The position numbers were made by a program, and so were the translations under genes. A stretch of 64,000 bases of DNA from Acetobacter nitrogenifigens DSM 23921 = NBRC 105050 (GTDB taxonomy: Bacteria; Pseudomonadota; Alphaproteobacteria; Acetobacterales; Acetobacteraceae): assembly GCF_000429165.1 (NCBI RefSeq), contig NZ_AUBI01000015.1, positions 1 to 64,000 on the forward strand, read 5' to 3'. Under the pieces are notes generated by a model. The model made no database searches and had not been told where the DNA came from. It saw only the letters and a list, made by a program, of their open reading frames with translations. Positions 56,848 through 64,000 of this stretch are shown one piece after another. Numbering within the stretch: position 1 is the stretch's first letter; every line of letters begins with the position of its first letter.

Positions 56848-58062
56848 ATGACAGACGCGAGTGCATATCAGTGGGCGTTCCCTTTGACGGAGGAGCAGGA
56901 GGATTCTCTGATTGAGAAATGTGTTATTTCTTTAGATACCAATGTTATTTTAAATCTTTATTCCCTTCATGCTGAAACTTTATCTGAGGTTTTGAGTTTA
57001 TTTGAGAAGGTAAAGGAAAGAGTTTGGATTTCAGATCAAGTTGCAAGGGAATTTTTTAAAAACAGAGTTAGTGTTATAAGGAAATTTAAATCAAACATGA
57101 ATTCTATTATGATAGATTTGAGAAAAGAAATGGCGAATGTAAATAAATTCATGACTACATTAAAGAATAGAGATTTGATAGACCCGAATATAATTGACAA
57201 TGTTGTATCTCAAATAGAAAACTCCATGAAAACGGTGGAGGATGCGATATCTGCAAAAGTAGACTCTGAAACTGTTTCGGAAAAGAACGATAAAATATTT
57301 TATGCTATTAAAGATATGTTGTTTTCGAATATTGGTACTGAATTTTCGGAGTTTGAATTAGAAGAGCAGAAAAAAATTGCTCAAAAGAGAAATGAAAAGA
57401 AAATACCGCCAGGTTATCGCGATAAAGATAAAAAGGATCTTGGAAATTTTGAACCGTTTGGTGACTATTTTGTATGGAGACAAATGATGAATAAATCAAG
57501 GGATGATAATTGCGACATATTGTTCGTAACGGCCGAACGAAAGACTGATTGGTGGGATGATTACGAAGGGTTTAGAGTTGGGCCAAGGTCGGAGTTATTG
57601 AAAGAATTTTATACGGAAACAAAAAATAGAGTATTGATATTTTCGTTAAAAGATTTCATGAAAAAATCGAAAATATTTGGCGTAAACATATCAAGTAAGT
57701 CAATGGAAAATGTTGAATATATTAAAGCTGATTGTGAAGAAGTAGGTAAAATATCTGTATTATCGTTTGTGAAATATGAGGAATTTGTCGATATATCGTT
57801 AAATTTAGAAAGTCAGGGAAGATTGTTTGCGAGGAATATTATCGCTGACGATTTGTCTGCAGAAATATTTGGAGAGTGCCGTATGACAGAAGAGGAGGTA
57901 GTATCTACTCCTTCGAGTGTATCTCCAGAAGACATATCAGTTGTTATTAGGCCTAGCGATGATTCTTGTATGGTAATTTCGCTATTTTCATCTGATAAAG
58001 ATGATATTACTGATGAAATATTGCCTTCCGGTAATTACGTGGTGAGGTGTCGCTTGATGTGA
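56848..58062 (+). CDS. PIN_8-like domain protein (putative RNase)
   Basis: A 404-residue protein whose first 260 residues fit the PIN-like domain PIN_8 (DUF4935). Acidic residues are in place: Asp30 in VISLDTNVILNLYS, Glu68 in VAREFFKNR, Asp206 in FGDYFVWRQMM and Asp223 in CDILFVT. The hallmark KKIPPGYRDKDKKD precedes FGDYFVW. The last 140 residues are of unknown type. PIN-fold proteins are metal-dependent RNases; PIN_8 members are scattered in accessory regions and are often suspected of defence or stress roles. ATG 56848 is chosen because it precedes a polar lead to the domain. The gene is far more AT-rich than anything else here (many AAA/GAT/TTT codons), a strong sign of recent transfer. 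Confidence 0.75.
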   Translation: MTDASAYQWAFPLTEEQEDSLIEKCVISLDTNVILNLYSLHAETLSEVLSLFEKVKERVWISDQVAREFFKNRVSVIRKFKSNMNSIMIDLRKEMANVNKFMTTLKNRDLIDPNIIDNVVSQIENSMKTVEDAISAKVDSETVSEKNDKIFYAIKDMLFSNIGTEFSEFELEEQKKIAQKRNEKKIPPGYRDKDKKDLGNFEPFGDYFVWRQMMNKSRDDNCDILFVTAERKTDWWDDYEGFRVGPRSELLKEFYTETKNRVLIFSLKDFMKKSKIFGVNISSKSMENVEYIKADCEEVGKISVLSFVKYEEFVDISLNLESQGRLFARNIIADDLSAEIFGECRMTEEEVVSTPSSVSPEDISVVIRPSDDSCMVISLFSSDKDDITDEILPSGNYVVRCRLM

Positions 58063-58211
58063 TGTATAGAAATTGCGATGTTGCGCAATTTGCATCATAC
58101 GTATCGATGTCGAATGTTGTTTTGGTGAAAATTTAAGTGTTTCTCCTGACACTTTCATTATCTGGTGTTTACCCAGCGAGAAATGGAGGGGCAATTGCCC
58201 TCGTGTTGCTT

Positions 58212-58412
58212 GGTTGAGTTTTTCGTGCGCCACGGGCATTTTCGCAGCCAAGTTCGACAAAAAGTGCCTTGTTGGAAGTGAAGAGTCTCACTATCAGGAC
58301 GACTCCTTCCCCTTCAAATCCCAGCAGATGGTGATTGAAGGCAGCGTCACCATTCGTGGCCGGCACATAACCTATCAGGCTGTGGCGGGCACGCTGATTG
58401 TCCACCCCAAAT
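58212..58412 (+). pseudogene. Truncated copy of the 5' part of the S10 peptidase gene
   Basis: About 115 bases at 58298-58411 align without gaps to 59694-59807 in the intact S10 gene, at about 80 percent identity by eye; both encode EGSVTIRG, YQAVAGTLIVHPK. Weaker likeness reaches upstream to about 58212 (end of the signal peptide; AAKFDKKC against AAEPDKTA). The copy stops at HPK and runs into a muramidase gene. It has no signal peptide start and no catalytic part, so it is a relic of a duplication. Confidence 0.75.
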
Positions 58413-58859
58413 TCAAAGGCATTTCTTAAGCTCTTGCGTTGGCTGGAAAATTATCCCGACGATTCAGATACGTCTTATCGCAGGATGTTTGGCGGCGGCC
58501 TTTTTTCCGATATGACGAAGCATCCCAATACCCAGAACTCTCGCTGGGGGCGTCAATCGACGGCGGCGGGTGCGTACATGTTTGTCTATCCGACGTGGCT
58601 TGAAGCGTATAACAAGGGAGTTGTCCGGGATTTTACCCCGGCGAGCCAAGATAAGCTGGCGTGGTGGAAGATTGGGAAGCGCGGCGCTCAGGCGACAGTC
58701 TGCAATGGAAAAGAGAGCTTGGATATGGCGTTCAAATTGTTGCGCGCCGAGTGGGCGTCTCTTCCCGGGGCGACGCAAAATCAGGTGTCGATAGGTCAGG
58801 CGAAAAAGCAATATGATCTTTATATCTCGCAGTTCTCTCAATCGGCGATAGGGCGATGA
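58398..58859 (+). CDS. GH104 family muramidase (phage-lysozyme-like)
   Basis: A 153-residue protein resembling phage-type lysozymes of glycoside hydrolase family 104: SKAFLKLLRWLENYP with a likely catalytic Glu17, the GGGLFSDMTKHPN segment, QSTAAGAYMFVYPTWLEAY and DFTPASQDKLAWW, then EWASLPGATQNQ. It would cut the glycan chain of peptidoglycan. There is no signal peptide. The start TTG 58398 lies within the truncated S10 copy, in another frame, and homology begins almost at once, so the original start may have been lost or replaced when the two were joined. The stop overlaps the next gene by four bases. A phage relic or a secreted-effector role are both possible. Confidence 0.72.
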   Translation: MSTPNSKAFLKLLRWLENYPDDSDTSYRRMFGGGLFSDMTKHPNTQNSRWGRQSTAAGAYMFVYPTWLEAYNKGVVRDFTPASQDKLAWWKIGKRGAQATVCNGKESLDMAFKLLRAEWASLPGATQNQVSIGQAKKQYDLYISQFSQSAIGR

Positions 58860-59371
58860 TGCGTGTCGGCTGCAGTGTTCTTCTGCTTCTCGCATGCTCG
58901 CAGGCCGTGGCGAAGCCTGTAACCGGCGTGGCTCGCCTTGCCTGCGCCGACGTGCAGGGGATCGCGCATTCTGTGTATGATCCGGGCCAGTCGCCTGATG
59001 ACGACATGGTGTGGTTGCAACAGAATATTGAAATTAGGGGAAAGAGCGGATCCTTAACGTTGCCGTCCGAGCGTGGTCAAACGACAGTCGATAAAGCCGG
59101 AAAGGCAGGCTTATCCGCTTTTGTGGCCAGTTGGGCCTGTGTACAGGGAAGCAATGGAGCACACTATCTGTGGCTCGACTACGGCTGTGCGCGAGATCAG
59201 CTTGATGGCGTCTGTCATGGAGAAAAAGAATGGCTCAGGCTCTTTTCTCTGGATGGACGAAAAATGGATGCGGGATATATGCCGCAGGATCCGCGATACG
59301 AAGACTTGTACCGTAAACTCGGTGTGAAGACCGAGAGCGTGCAGATGGAAAGCGCCGTTCCTCTGCGCTAG
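58856..59371 (+). CDS. Secreted cysteine-containing protein, possible muramidase immunity protein
   Basis: A 171-residue protein with a signal peptide (VGCSVLLLLACSQAVA, cleavage near residue 20). The mature part has cysteines in ARLACADVQ, ASWACVQG, YGCARDQ and GVCHGEKEW that could form two disulfides, a beta-rich middle and a charged tail. The start ATG is at 58856, inside the end of the muramidase gene (ATGATG), so the two genes are translationally coupled. No family was recognised. A periplasmic protein coupled to a signal-less wall hydrolase fits the pattern of effector and immunity pairs, but nothing here proves it. Confidence 0.65.
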   Translation: MMRVGCSVLLLLACSQAVAKPVTGVARLACADVQGIAHSVYDPGQSPDDDMVWLQQNIEIRGKSGSLTLPSERGQTTVDKAGKAGLSAFVASWACVQGSNGAHYLWLDYGCARDQLDGVCHGEKEWLRLFSLDGRKMDAGYMPQDPRYEDLYRKLGVKTESVQMESAVPLR

Positions 59372-59488
59372 TGCCTGTTGCCTCCAGTGGATTTTTGAAA
59401 ATTCTGGGCTTCTGAACGAAGCCGGGCGATCCATGATGGAGCGCGTTTTGCGGACCATGTCGAAGCCGGTATGCCTGAGCGACCCGGT

Positions 59489-59518
59489 TTGGGTTTTGTT
59501 CAGACTTTCCGCTACAAT
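59489..59518 (+). promoter_or_regulatory. Putative promoter of the S10 peptidase gene
   Basis: TTGGGT (59489-59494), 18 bases, TACAAT (59513-59518), about 35 bases before the GTG start. TACAAT is a good -10; the -35 is poor. Confidence 0.4.
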
Positions 59519-59552
59519 CTCCGTCATTGAACTTTTCTGACTGGAGATTGCG

Positions 59553-61208
59553 GTGCTTCATTTTTTGTCCAGAGCTGGCCGAACGAACGTCACGTCTTTC
59601 GCTTTGGGATTGATCGCGTCGACCTTCTTCCTCTCTGCTTCCGCTCTGGCGGCGGAACCCGATAAAACCGCCGTCGAAGCCAAACACGCTTCGGACGACG
59701 CCTTCTCCTTCAAACCCCAGCAGAAAGTAACCGAAGGCAGCGTCACCATTCGCGGCCAGCATGTCGCCTATCAGGCTGTAGCGGGCACGCTGATCGTCCA
59801 CCCCAAAGGCTATGACGACGCAGCGCCGGAGCGGACGACGAAGCCCGAAGAGCTTCCGGTCGCGTCGATGTTCTACGTGGCTTATTTCAAGAAGGGCGTT
59901 CCTGCGGCGTCCCGTCCGATCACCTTCGTCTATAACGGCGGCCCCGGTTCTGCGACGGTCTGGCTGCATATGGGCGCGTTCGGTCCGAAGCGTATCCAGA
60001 CGGCGGATGACACGCATACGCCCGCAGCGCCTTACAAGCTGATCGACAACGACGACAGCCTTCTGGACGTTACGGATCTGGTGTTCATCGATGCGCCGGG
60101 CACGGGGTTCGGGCGTCTTGGCGGCAAGGACAAGGAGAAGGCGTTTTACGGCACCGACCCGGACGCACGCGCCTTCACCGATTTCATCGCGCAGTTTCTG
60201 GGGCGCTATAACCGCTACAACTCGCCGAAATTCCTGTTTGGCGAAAGCTATGGCACGACGCGTTCGGCCATCGTCGCGAACATGCTGGCTCAGGACAAGA
60301 GTATCGACCTGAACGGCGTGATGCTGCTGTCGCAGATCCTGAACTACGACAACACGATCGATCGTCCGCAGGCCAATCCGGGCATGGACCTGCCCTATAT
60401 CCTCGCGCTGCCGAGCTTCGCCGCGACGGCTTGGTATCACAAGAAACTGTCGCCGATGCCTGCGGACCTGCCGACGTTCCTGAAGGAAGTGGAGCATTTC
60501 GCGACGGGCGATTACACGTCAGCGTTGCAGCAGGGGACGGCGTTGCCAGAGGCTGCGTTCAATACGATTGCAGAGAAGCTGCATGGCTATACAGGTTTGC
60601 CGGTCGATTATATCAAGCGCGCCAACCTGCGCGTGAACGGCGGCGAGTTCGAAAAGACATTGCTTGGGGCTGACGACAGCGACACCGGGCGTTTGGATAG
60701 CCGCTTCTCCGGCTACGCCATCGACCCGCTCTCGCAGACGCCGTCTTATGACCCGATGGGTTCGGCGCTTGGCTCCGCCTATCTGTCCGCGTTCAACGAT
60801 TACGCGCGGACGACGCTGCATTACGGTGGGGACGATCCGACAGGTCCGTATCAGGAGTACAAGCCCAGCGCGCATTCGATATCGATCTGGTCGTTCCATC
60901 ACGAACAGCCCGACATGCCGTCCTCGAAACGCGGCGTGCCGAACGTCCTGCCGGATCTGGCGATGGCGATGAAGACCAATCCGAGCCTGAAGGTGCAGCT
61001 CAATCAGGGGTATTTCGATCTCGGCACGCCGTATTTCGAGGGCGTCTATGAGATGAGCCATCTGCCTATCCCACGAGCGCTGGCGGGTAACATCGAAATC
61101 CACCAATACATGTCGGGGCATATGGTTTACACGCACGCGCCAGCGTTAAAAGAGTTGCACGACAACGCCGCAGCGTTTATCCGACGCAACGACAACCTGC
61201 CGCACTGA
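59553..61208 (+). CDS. S10 family serine carboxypeptidase
   Basis: Exported serine carboxypeptidase of about 551 residues. The signal peptide (VTSFALGLIASTFFLSASALA) is followed by a propeptide-like region, then ITFVYNGGPGSATVWLHMG (oxyanion-hole NGGPGS), FLFGESYGTTRSA with nucleophile Ser232, and late parts with a catalytic Asp (near LNQGYFDLGTPYFEG) and His in YMSGHMVY. The plan matches the bacterial S10 group that is well represented in acetic acid bacteria. The GTG at 59553 follows GGAGA. Its codons about 48-85 are duplicated in the truncated copy near 58300. Confidence 0.9.
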   Translation: MLHFLSRAGRTNVTSFALGLIASTFFLSASALAAEPDKTAVEAKHASDDAFSFKPQQKVTEGSVTIRGQHVAYQAVAGTLIVHPKGYDDAAPERTTKPEELPVASMFYVAYFKKGVPAASRPITFVYNGGPGSATVWLHMGAFGPKRIQTADDTHTPAAPYKLIDNDDSLLDVTDLVFIDAPGTGFGRLGGKDKEKAFYGTDPDARAFTDFIAQFLGRYNRYNSPKFLFGESYGTTRSAIVANMLAQDKSIDLNGVMLLSQILNYDNTIDRPQANPGMDLPYILALPSFAATAWYHKKLSPMPADLPTFLKEVEHFATGDYTSALQQGTALPEAAFNTIAEKLHGYTGLPVDYIKRANLRVNGGEFEKTLLGADDSDTGRLDSRFSGYAIDPLSQTPSYDPMGSALGSAYLSAFNDYARTTLHYGGDDPTGPYQEYKPSAHSISIWSFHHEQPDMPSSKRGVPNVLPDLAMAMKTNPSLKVQLNQGYFDLGTPYFEGVYEMSHLPIPRALAGNIEIHQYMSGHMVYTHAPALKELHDNAAAFIRRNDNLPH

Positions 61209-61227
61209 AGAAAGTCCGGGCGGGAAG

Positions 61228-61263
61228 GGCGCTGACGCCGTAGCCAGACGGCGGCGCGCCTTT
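61228..61263 (+). terminator. Terminator-like hairpin after the S10 gene
   Basis: GGCGC-TGA-CGCCGT, loop AGCCAG, ACGGCG-GC-GCGCC, then TTT: an 11-pair stem with a small internal loop, 20 bases past the stop. Confidence 0.6.
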
Positions 61264-61461
61264 GGGGCGTCTGTCCTGCTCTTCGCGCGGGGCGGCGTCC
61301 GGAAAATGGAACTGGCGCAGGTGGGGGCTTGCCCGTAAAACCACCAGCCACATTCGACTGCCACCCCGGCGAAACGCGTGTCGGGCGGGGACGCGTGCTG
61401 CGTTGCCGGCCCGGTGTCAGGAACGCGGTAATTTCGCCTCAACCCGGGAGAGTTCCGGTAC

Positions 61462-62340
61462 ATGTCCGAAACGCTGACACGCCTCGCCGCCGATCTGGCC
61501 CCCTCCGGCATCGTTCCGGTCGACGGGCATGAAGGCCTCTGGCATCTGCCGGAGCCGACGAAAGAATACGCGCATCTGTATCCGGCGAAGGTGCTGACGG
61601 TTCATCACTGGACCGACCGGCTGTTCAGCTTCACGACGACCCGCGACCCGGCCTTGCGCTTCGAGAACGGGCAGTTCGCGATGATAGGCATCGAGGTGGA
61701 CGGCAAGCCATTGCTGCGCGCCTACTCCATCGCCTCCGCGAATTACGAAGACCATCTGGAGTTCCTCTCCATCGCCGTGCCTGACGGCCCGCTGACCTCC
61801 CGCCTGCGCCATGTGAAGGTGGGGGACACGGTTCTGATCGGACGCAAGCCGGTCGGCACCCTTCTGCTGGATAATCTGCGCCCAGGACGGAATCTATATT
61901 TCCTGTCGACGGGAACTGGCCTTGCGCCGTTCATGAGCCTGATCAAGGACCCGGAGTGCTACGAGCGTTACGAAAATGTCGTGCTCAGCCACACCGTTCG
62001 TATCTCCGGTGAACTGGCTTACGCGAACCATATCCGCCACGAACTGCCGCAGCACGAGTTTCTGGGCGAGGACGTCGCGAAGAAGCTCCGTTACTACCCT
62101 GCCGTCACCCGTGAAGCGTTCGCCGTCACCGACCGTATCACCACGCTGATCGAAAGCGGCAAGATCTTCGCGGACCTAGGCATTCCCGAAATCGACCCCG
62201 AGCATGACCGCGTGATGATCTGCGGCTCGCCGGAGATGCTTGCTGACACTGAGAAGCTGCTGGAGGCCCGTGGCTTCGACGAGGGTAACAATTCCCGTCC
62301 GGGCGCTTATGTGGTTGAGAAAGCGTTCGCCGAACGCTGA
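61462..62340 (+). CDS. fpr: Ferredoxin-NADP reductase
   Basis: FAD enzyme that moves electrons between NADPH and ferredoxin or flavodoxin. The 292-residue product shows KVLTVHHWTDRLFSFTTTR-like FAD-domain start, LRAYSIASANYEDHLEF (the RxYS FAD motif), LIGRKPVGTLLLDNL, LSTGTGLAPFMSLIKDP (NADP site) and DRVMICGSPEMLADT near the end. The 30-residue N-terminal extension (TRLAADLAPSGIVP) is common in this group. ATG 61462 follows GGGAGAG. The glutathione reductase gene follows 30 bases later on the same strand, so both may belong to one redox transcript. Confidence 0.94.
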   Translation: MSETLTRLAADLAPSGIVPVDGHEGLWHLPEPTKEYAHLYPAKVLTVHHWTDRLFSFTTTRDPALRFENGQFAMIGIEVDGKPLLRAYSIASANYEDHLEFLSIAVPDGPLTSRLRHVKVGDTVLIGRKPVGTLLLDNLRPGRNLYFLSTGTGLAPFMSLIKDPECYERYENVVLSHTVRISGELAYANHIRHELPQHEFLGEDVAKKLRYYPAVTREAFAVTDRITTLIESGKIFADLGIPEIDPEHDRVMICGSPEMLADTEKLLEARGFDEGNNSRPGAYVVEKAFAER

Positions 62341-62370
62341 TCGATCAACACCGCCTCCGGAGCCTGTCTT

Positions 62371-63768
62371 ATGTCCGATAACGCCGCGTATGATGTCGAC
62401 CTTCTGGTCATTGGCGCAGGTTCCGGAGGCGTTCGCTGCGCCCGAATAGCGGCGGGACATGGCGCGCGTGTCGCGATTATCGAGGCGCGGCACTGGGGCG
62501 GCACCTGTGTCAATCTCGGCTGCGTGCCGAAGAAGTTGATGGTGCAGGCCAGCGAATACCCCGACTATGTGGCGGACAGCCACGGGTTCGGCTGGGACAC
62601 GCAGCCCGGCCATCACGACTGGAAAATGTTGATCGCCGCGAAAGATCGCGAGATCGAACGGCTCAACGGCATCTATGTATCGATGCTGGAGAAAAACGGC
62701 GTTCGGTTGATCACCGGTTTCGCACGTTTCGAAGACGCTCATACCGTAGTTACCGAGCCGACGCCTCTTTCTCCGGACGCGAAACCGGAACGGATCACGG
62801 CTGCGAGGATCGTCATCGCCTCCGGATCGACGCCGACGAAACTGGACATCGAAGGGGTAGATTTGGCGATCACCTCGGATGAGGTGTTTCACCTCGCCGA
62901 GATGCCGCGTCGGGTATGCATCGTGGGCAGCGGTTACATCGGCGTGGAGTTCGCTGGCATTTTTGCAGGTCTTGGCGCTGAGGTCGACCTTGTCTATCGC
63001 CAGCCGCTGCCATTGCGTGGCTTCGACGAGGACCTGCGTTCTGCGCTGCATACGGCGATAGACCAGCGCGGTGTCCGCCAGCACGTGAAGGCCAGTCCGA
63101 CCAGTATTCGCCGCAATGGAGATGCTTTTGTCGTCACGTTGGACAGTGGCGTCGAGATCGAGGCGGATTGCGTCATGCTGGCCACCGGCCGTCACCCCAA
63201 GACGAGCGGACTGGCGTTGGAAAAGGCAGGCGTGCGCCTGGATGATGGCGGGCGCATCGCAGTGGATGCGGCGTCTCAGACCAGCACGCCGGATATATAC
63301 GCCATTGGTGACGTGACCAATCGGATCAATCTGACTCCCGTCGCCATCGCTGAGGGGCATATTCTCGCCGACTACCTCTTTGCGGGACACGAGAGGGAAT
63401 GGGCCTTCGATACAACGCCCAAGGCCGTCTTCTTCACCCCGCCGCTCGCCAGTGTCGGCCTGACGGAAGATGAGGCGGCGGAACGCGGTCCTGCCGACAT
63501 CTACGTCTCCAGCTTTCGCCCGATGCGTCATACGCTAAGCGGACGGGAGCGTCGCACGTTGATGAAGCTGGTGGTCGATCAGGCCAGCCAGAAGGTGGTC
63601 GGCGCGCACATGCTGGGTGAAGATGCGCCGGAATTGATGCAGGGTCTTGCGATCGCTGTGACTGCCGGTCTGCGGAAGGCGGATTTCGACCGTACCATAG
63701 GCATTCATCCGACGTCCGGCGAAGAGTTCGTCACCATGCGCTCCCGGACGCGCGTCGCCGGAGCCTGA
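62371..63768 (+). CDS. gor: Glutathione-disulfide reductase
   Basis: NADPH-dependent flavoenzyme that reduces oxidised glutathione. The 465-residue product has LLVIGAGSGGVRCARIAA (FAD), the redox pair Cys46/Cys51 in GGTCVNLGCVPKK, IVIASGSTPTKLDIEG, CIVGSGYIGVEFAGIFAGLG (NADP) with following VDLVYRQPLPLRGFD, YAIGDVTNRINLTPVA and the C-terminal catalytic HPTSGEEFVTM. The absence of the mercuric or lipoamide signatures and the NLGCVPKK form point to glutathione reductase. The gene likely pairs with fpr in oxidative-stress defence. Confidence 0.94.
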   Translation: MSDNAAYDVDLLVIGAGSGGVRCARIAAGHGARVAIIEARHWGGTCVNLGCVPKKLMVQASEYPDYVADSHGFGWDTQPGHHDWKMLIAAKDREIERLNGIYVSMLEKNGVRLITGFARFEDAHTVVTEPTPLSPDAKPERITAARIVIASGSTPTKLDIEGVDLAITSDEVFHLAEMPRRVCIVGSGYIGVEFAGIFAGLGAEVDLVYRQPLPLRGFDEDLRSALHTAIDQRGVRQHVKASPTSIRRNGDAFVVTLDSGVEIEADCVMLATGRHPKTSGLALEKAGVRLDDGGRIAVDAASQTSTPDIYAIGDVTNRINLTPVAIAEGHILADYLFAGHEREWAFDTTPKAVFFTPPLASVGLTEDEAAERGPADIYVSSFRPMRHTLSGRERRTLMKLVVDQASQKVVGAHMLGEDAPELMQGLAIAVTAGLRKADFDRTIGIHPTSGEEFVTMRSRTRVAGA

Positions 63769-63956
63769 CGACCTCTGGTCGCTAAAGGCTATCGGCTGTC
63801 CGACATCGCCGGGGCTTGAGCATTTCGTTTCGGATAAGCTACGTAAAGAAATTGGATTTCAGCGTCCCCGGCTGTCGGCGCGTGGACGTGTCTTGCGGGT
63901 TTAGGCCGAATTCGGGCGAAAGCGCCGGTATCACGGGCAGGGAGCTTGGGGAATTA

Positions 63957-64000
63957 ATGGGCAAAGGGTTTTCCTTATTTGCGGCGCGCACGGCGCCGGC
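63957..64000 (+). CDS. Possible start of a gene running off the right edge
   Basis: An ATG at 63957 preceded by a purine-rich GGGAGCTTGGGGA opens a frame MGKGFSLFAARTAP that continues to the end. The sequence is too short to identify. The 190 bases before it hold no other gene. Confidence 0.35.
   Translation, partial: MGKGFSLFAARTAP

Overview
The window is chromosomal DNA of an acetic acid bacterium or close relative (Acetobacteraceae, Alphaproteobacteria). This is inferred from a hopanoid gene (hpnH) beside dxs, a fused transaldolase/glucose-6-phosphate isomerase, a short-form 6-phosphogluconate dehydrogenase in one operon with gluconokinase, a generally GC-rich codon bias, and a direct-repeat LexA box of the alphaproteobacterial type. 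No rRNA, tRNA, CRISPR array, complete insertion sequence or replication origin was seen. Genus cannot be fixed by eye.

Layout. 1-2250: 5' end of dxs (minus) and hpnH, i.e. isoprenoid/hopanoid synthesis. 2310-5271: a CNNM/CBS membrane protein and an AT-richer polytopic membrane protein. 5660-8363: a two-gene DNA-repair operon (SplB-like radical SAM protein plus DUF4130-UdgX fusion) behind a perfect GAAC-N7-GAAC box. 8405-8539: possible relic of a crotonase gene. 8835-16960: dprA, topA, rnr, an S41 peptidase and a DUF1491 gene, all rightward. 17228-23765: OmpA-like protein, cysK divergent from a cysteine-free Rrf2 regulator, a lipoprotein, a secreted protein and parE. 24159-32000: TPR glycosyltransferase, EamA transporter, an orphan two-POTRA protein, a long AT-rich intergenic stretch holding a cloverleaf-like RNA candidate, a TonB-dependent receptor and a GT2 glycosyltransferase.

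32274-39393: clpB behind a heat-shock (sigma-32 type) promoter, then an AT-richer insertion with an AAA-TOPRIM (OLD-like) ATPase, a small membrane protein, and xseA. 39589-50920: purD and then a tight carbohydrate operon tkt - tal/pgi - gnd - two Cof-type HAD phosphatases - pgl - rpiA - gntK. Together these cover gluconate phosphorylation, the lactonase and decarboxylating steps, and the non-oxidative pentose phosphate shuffle, but zwf is absent. 50956-56780: M20 peptidase, hemD-hemC (minus), divergent tsaD, and a YncE-like beta-propeller protein.

56848-59371 is an accessory patch: a very AT-rich PIN_8-type nuclease gene, a broken copy of the 5' end of the S10 peptidase gene lying downstream, a GH104 muramidase whose apparent start codon lies inside that broken copy, and an overlapping gene for a cysteine-containing secreted protein that could be its immunity partner. 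59553-64000: the intact S10 peptidase, ferredoxin-NADP reductase, glutathione reductase, and the first codons of a possible gene running off the end.

The most unusual items are the SOS-box operon with a UdgX domain lacking its usual catalytic residues, the unassigned cloverleaf RNA candidate upstream of the TonB receptor, the muramidase/secreted-protein pair next to the duplicated S10 fragment, and the stand-alone AAA-TOPRIM gene inserted between clpB and xseA.
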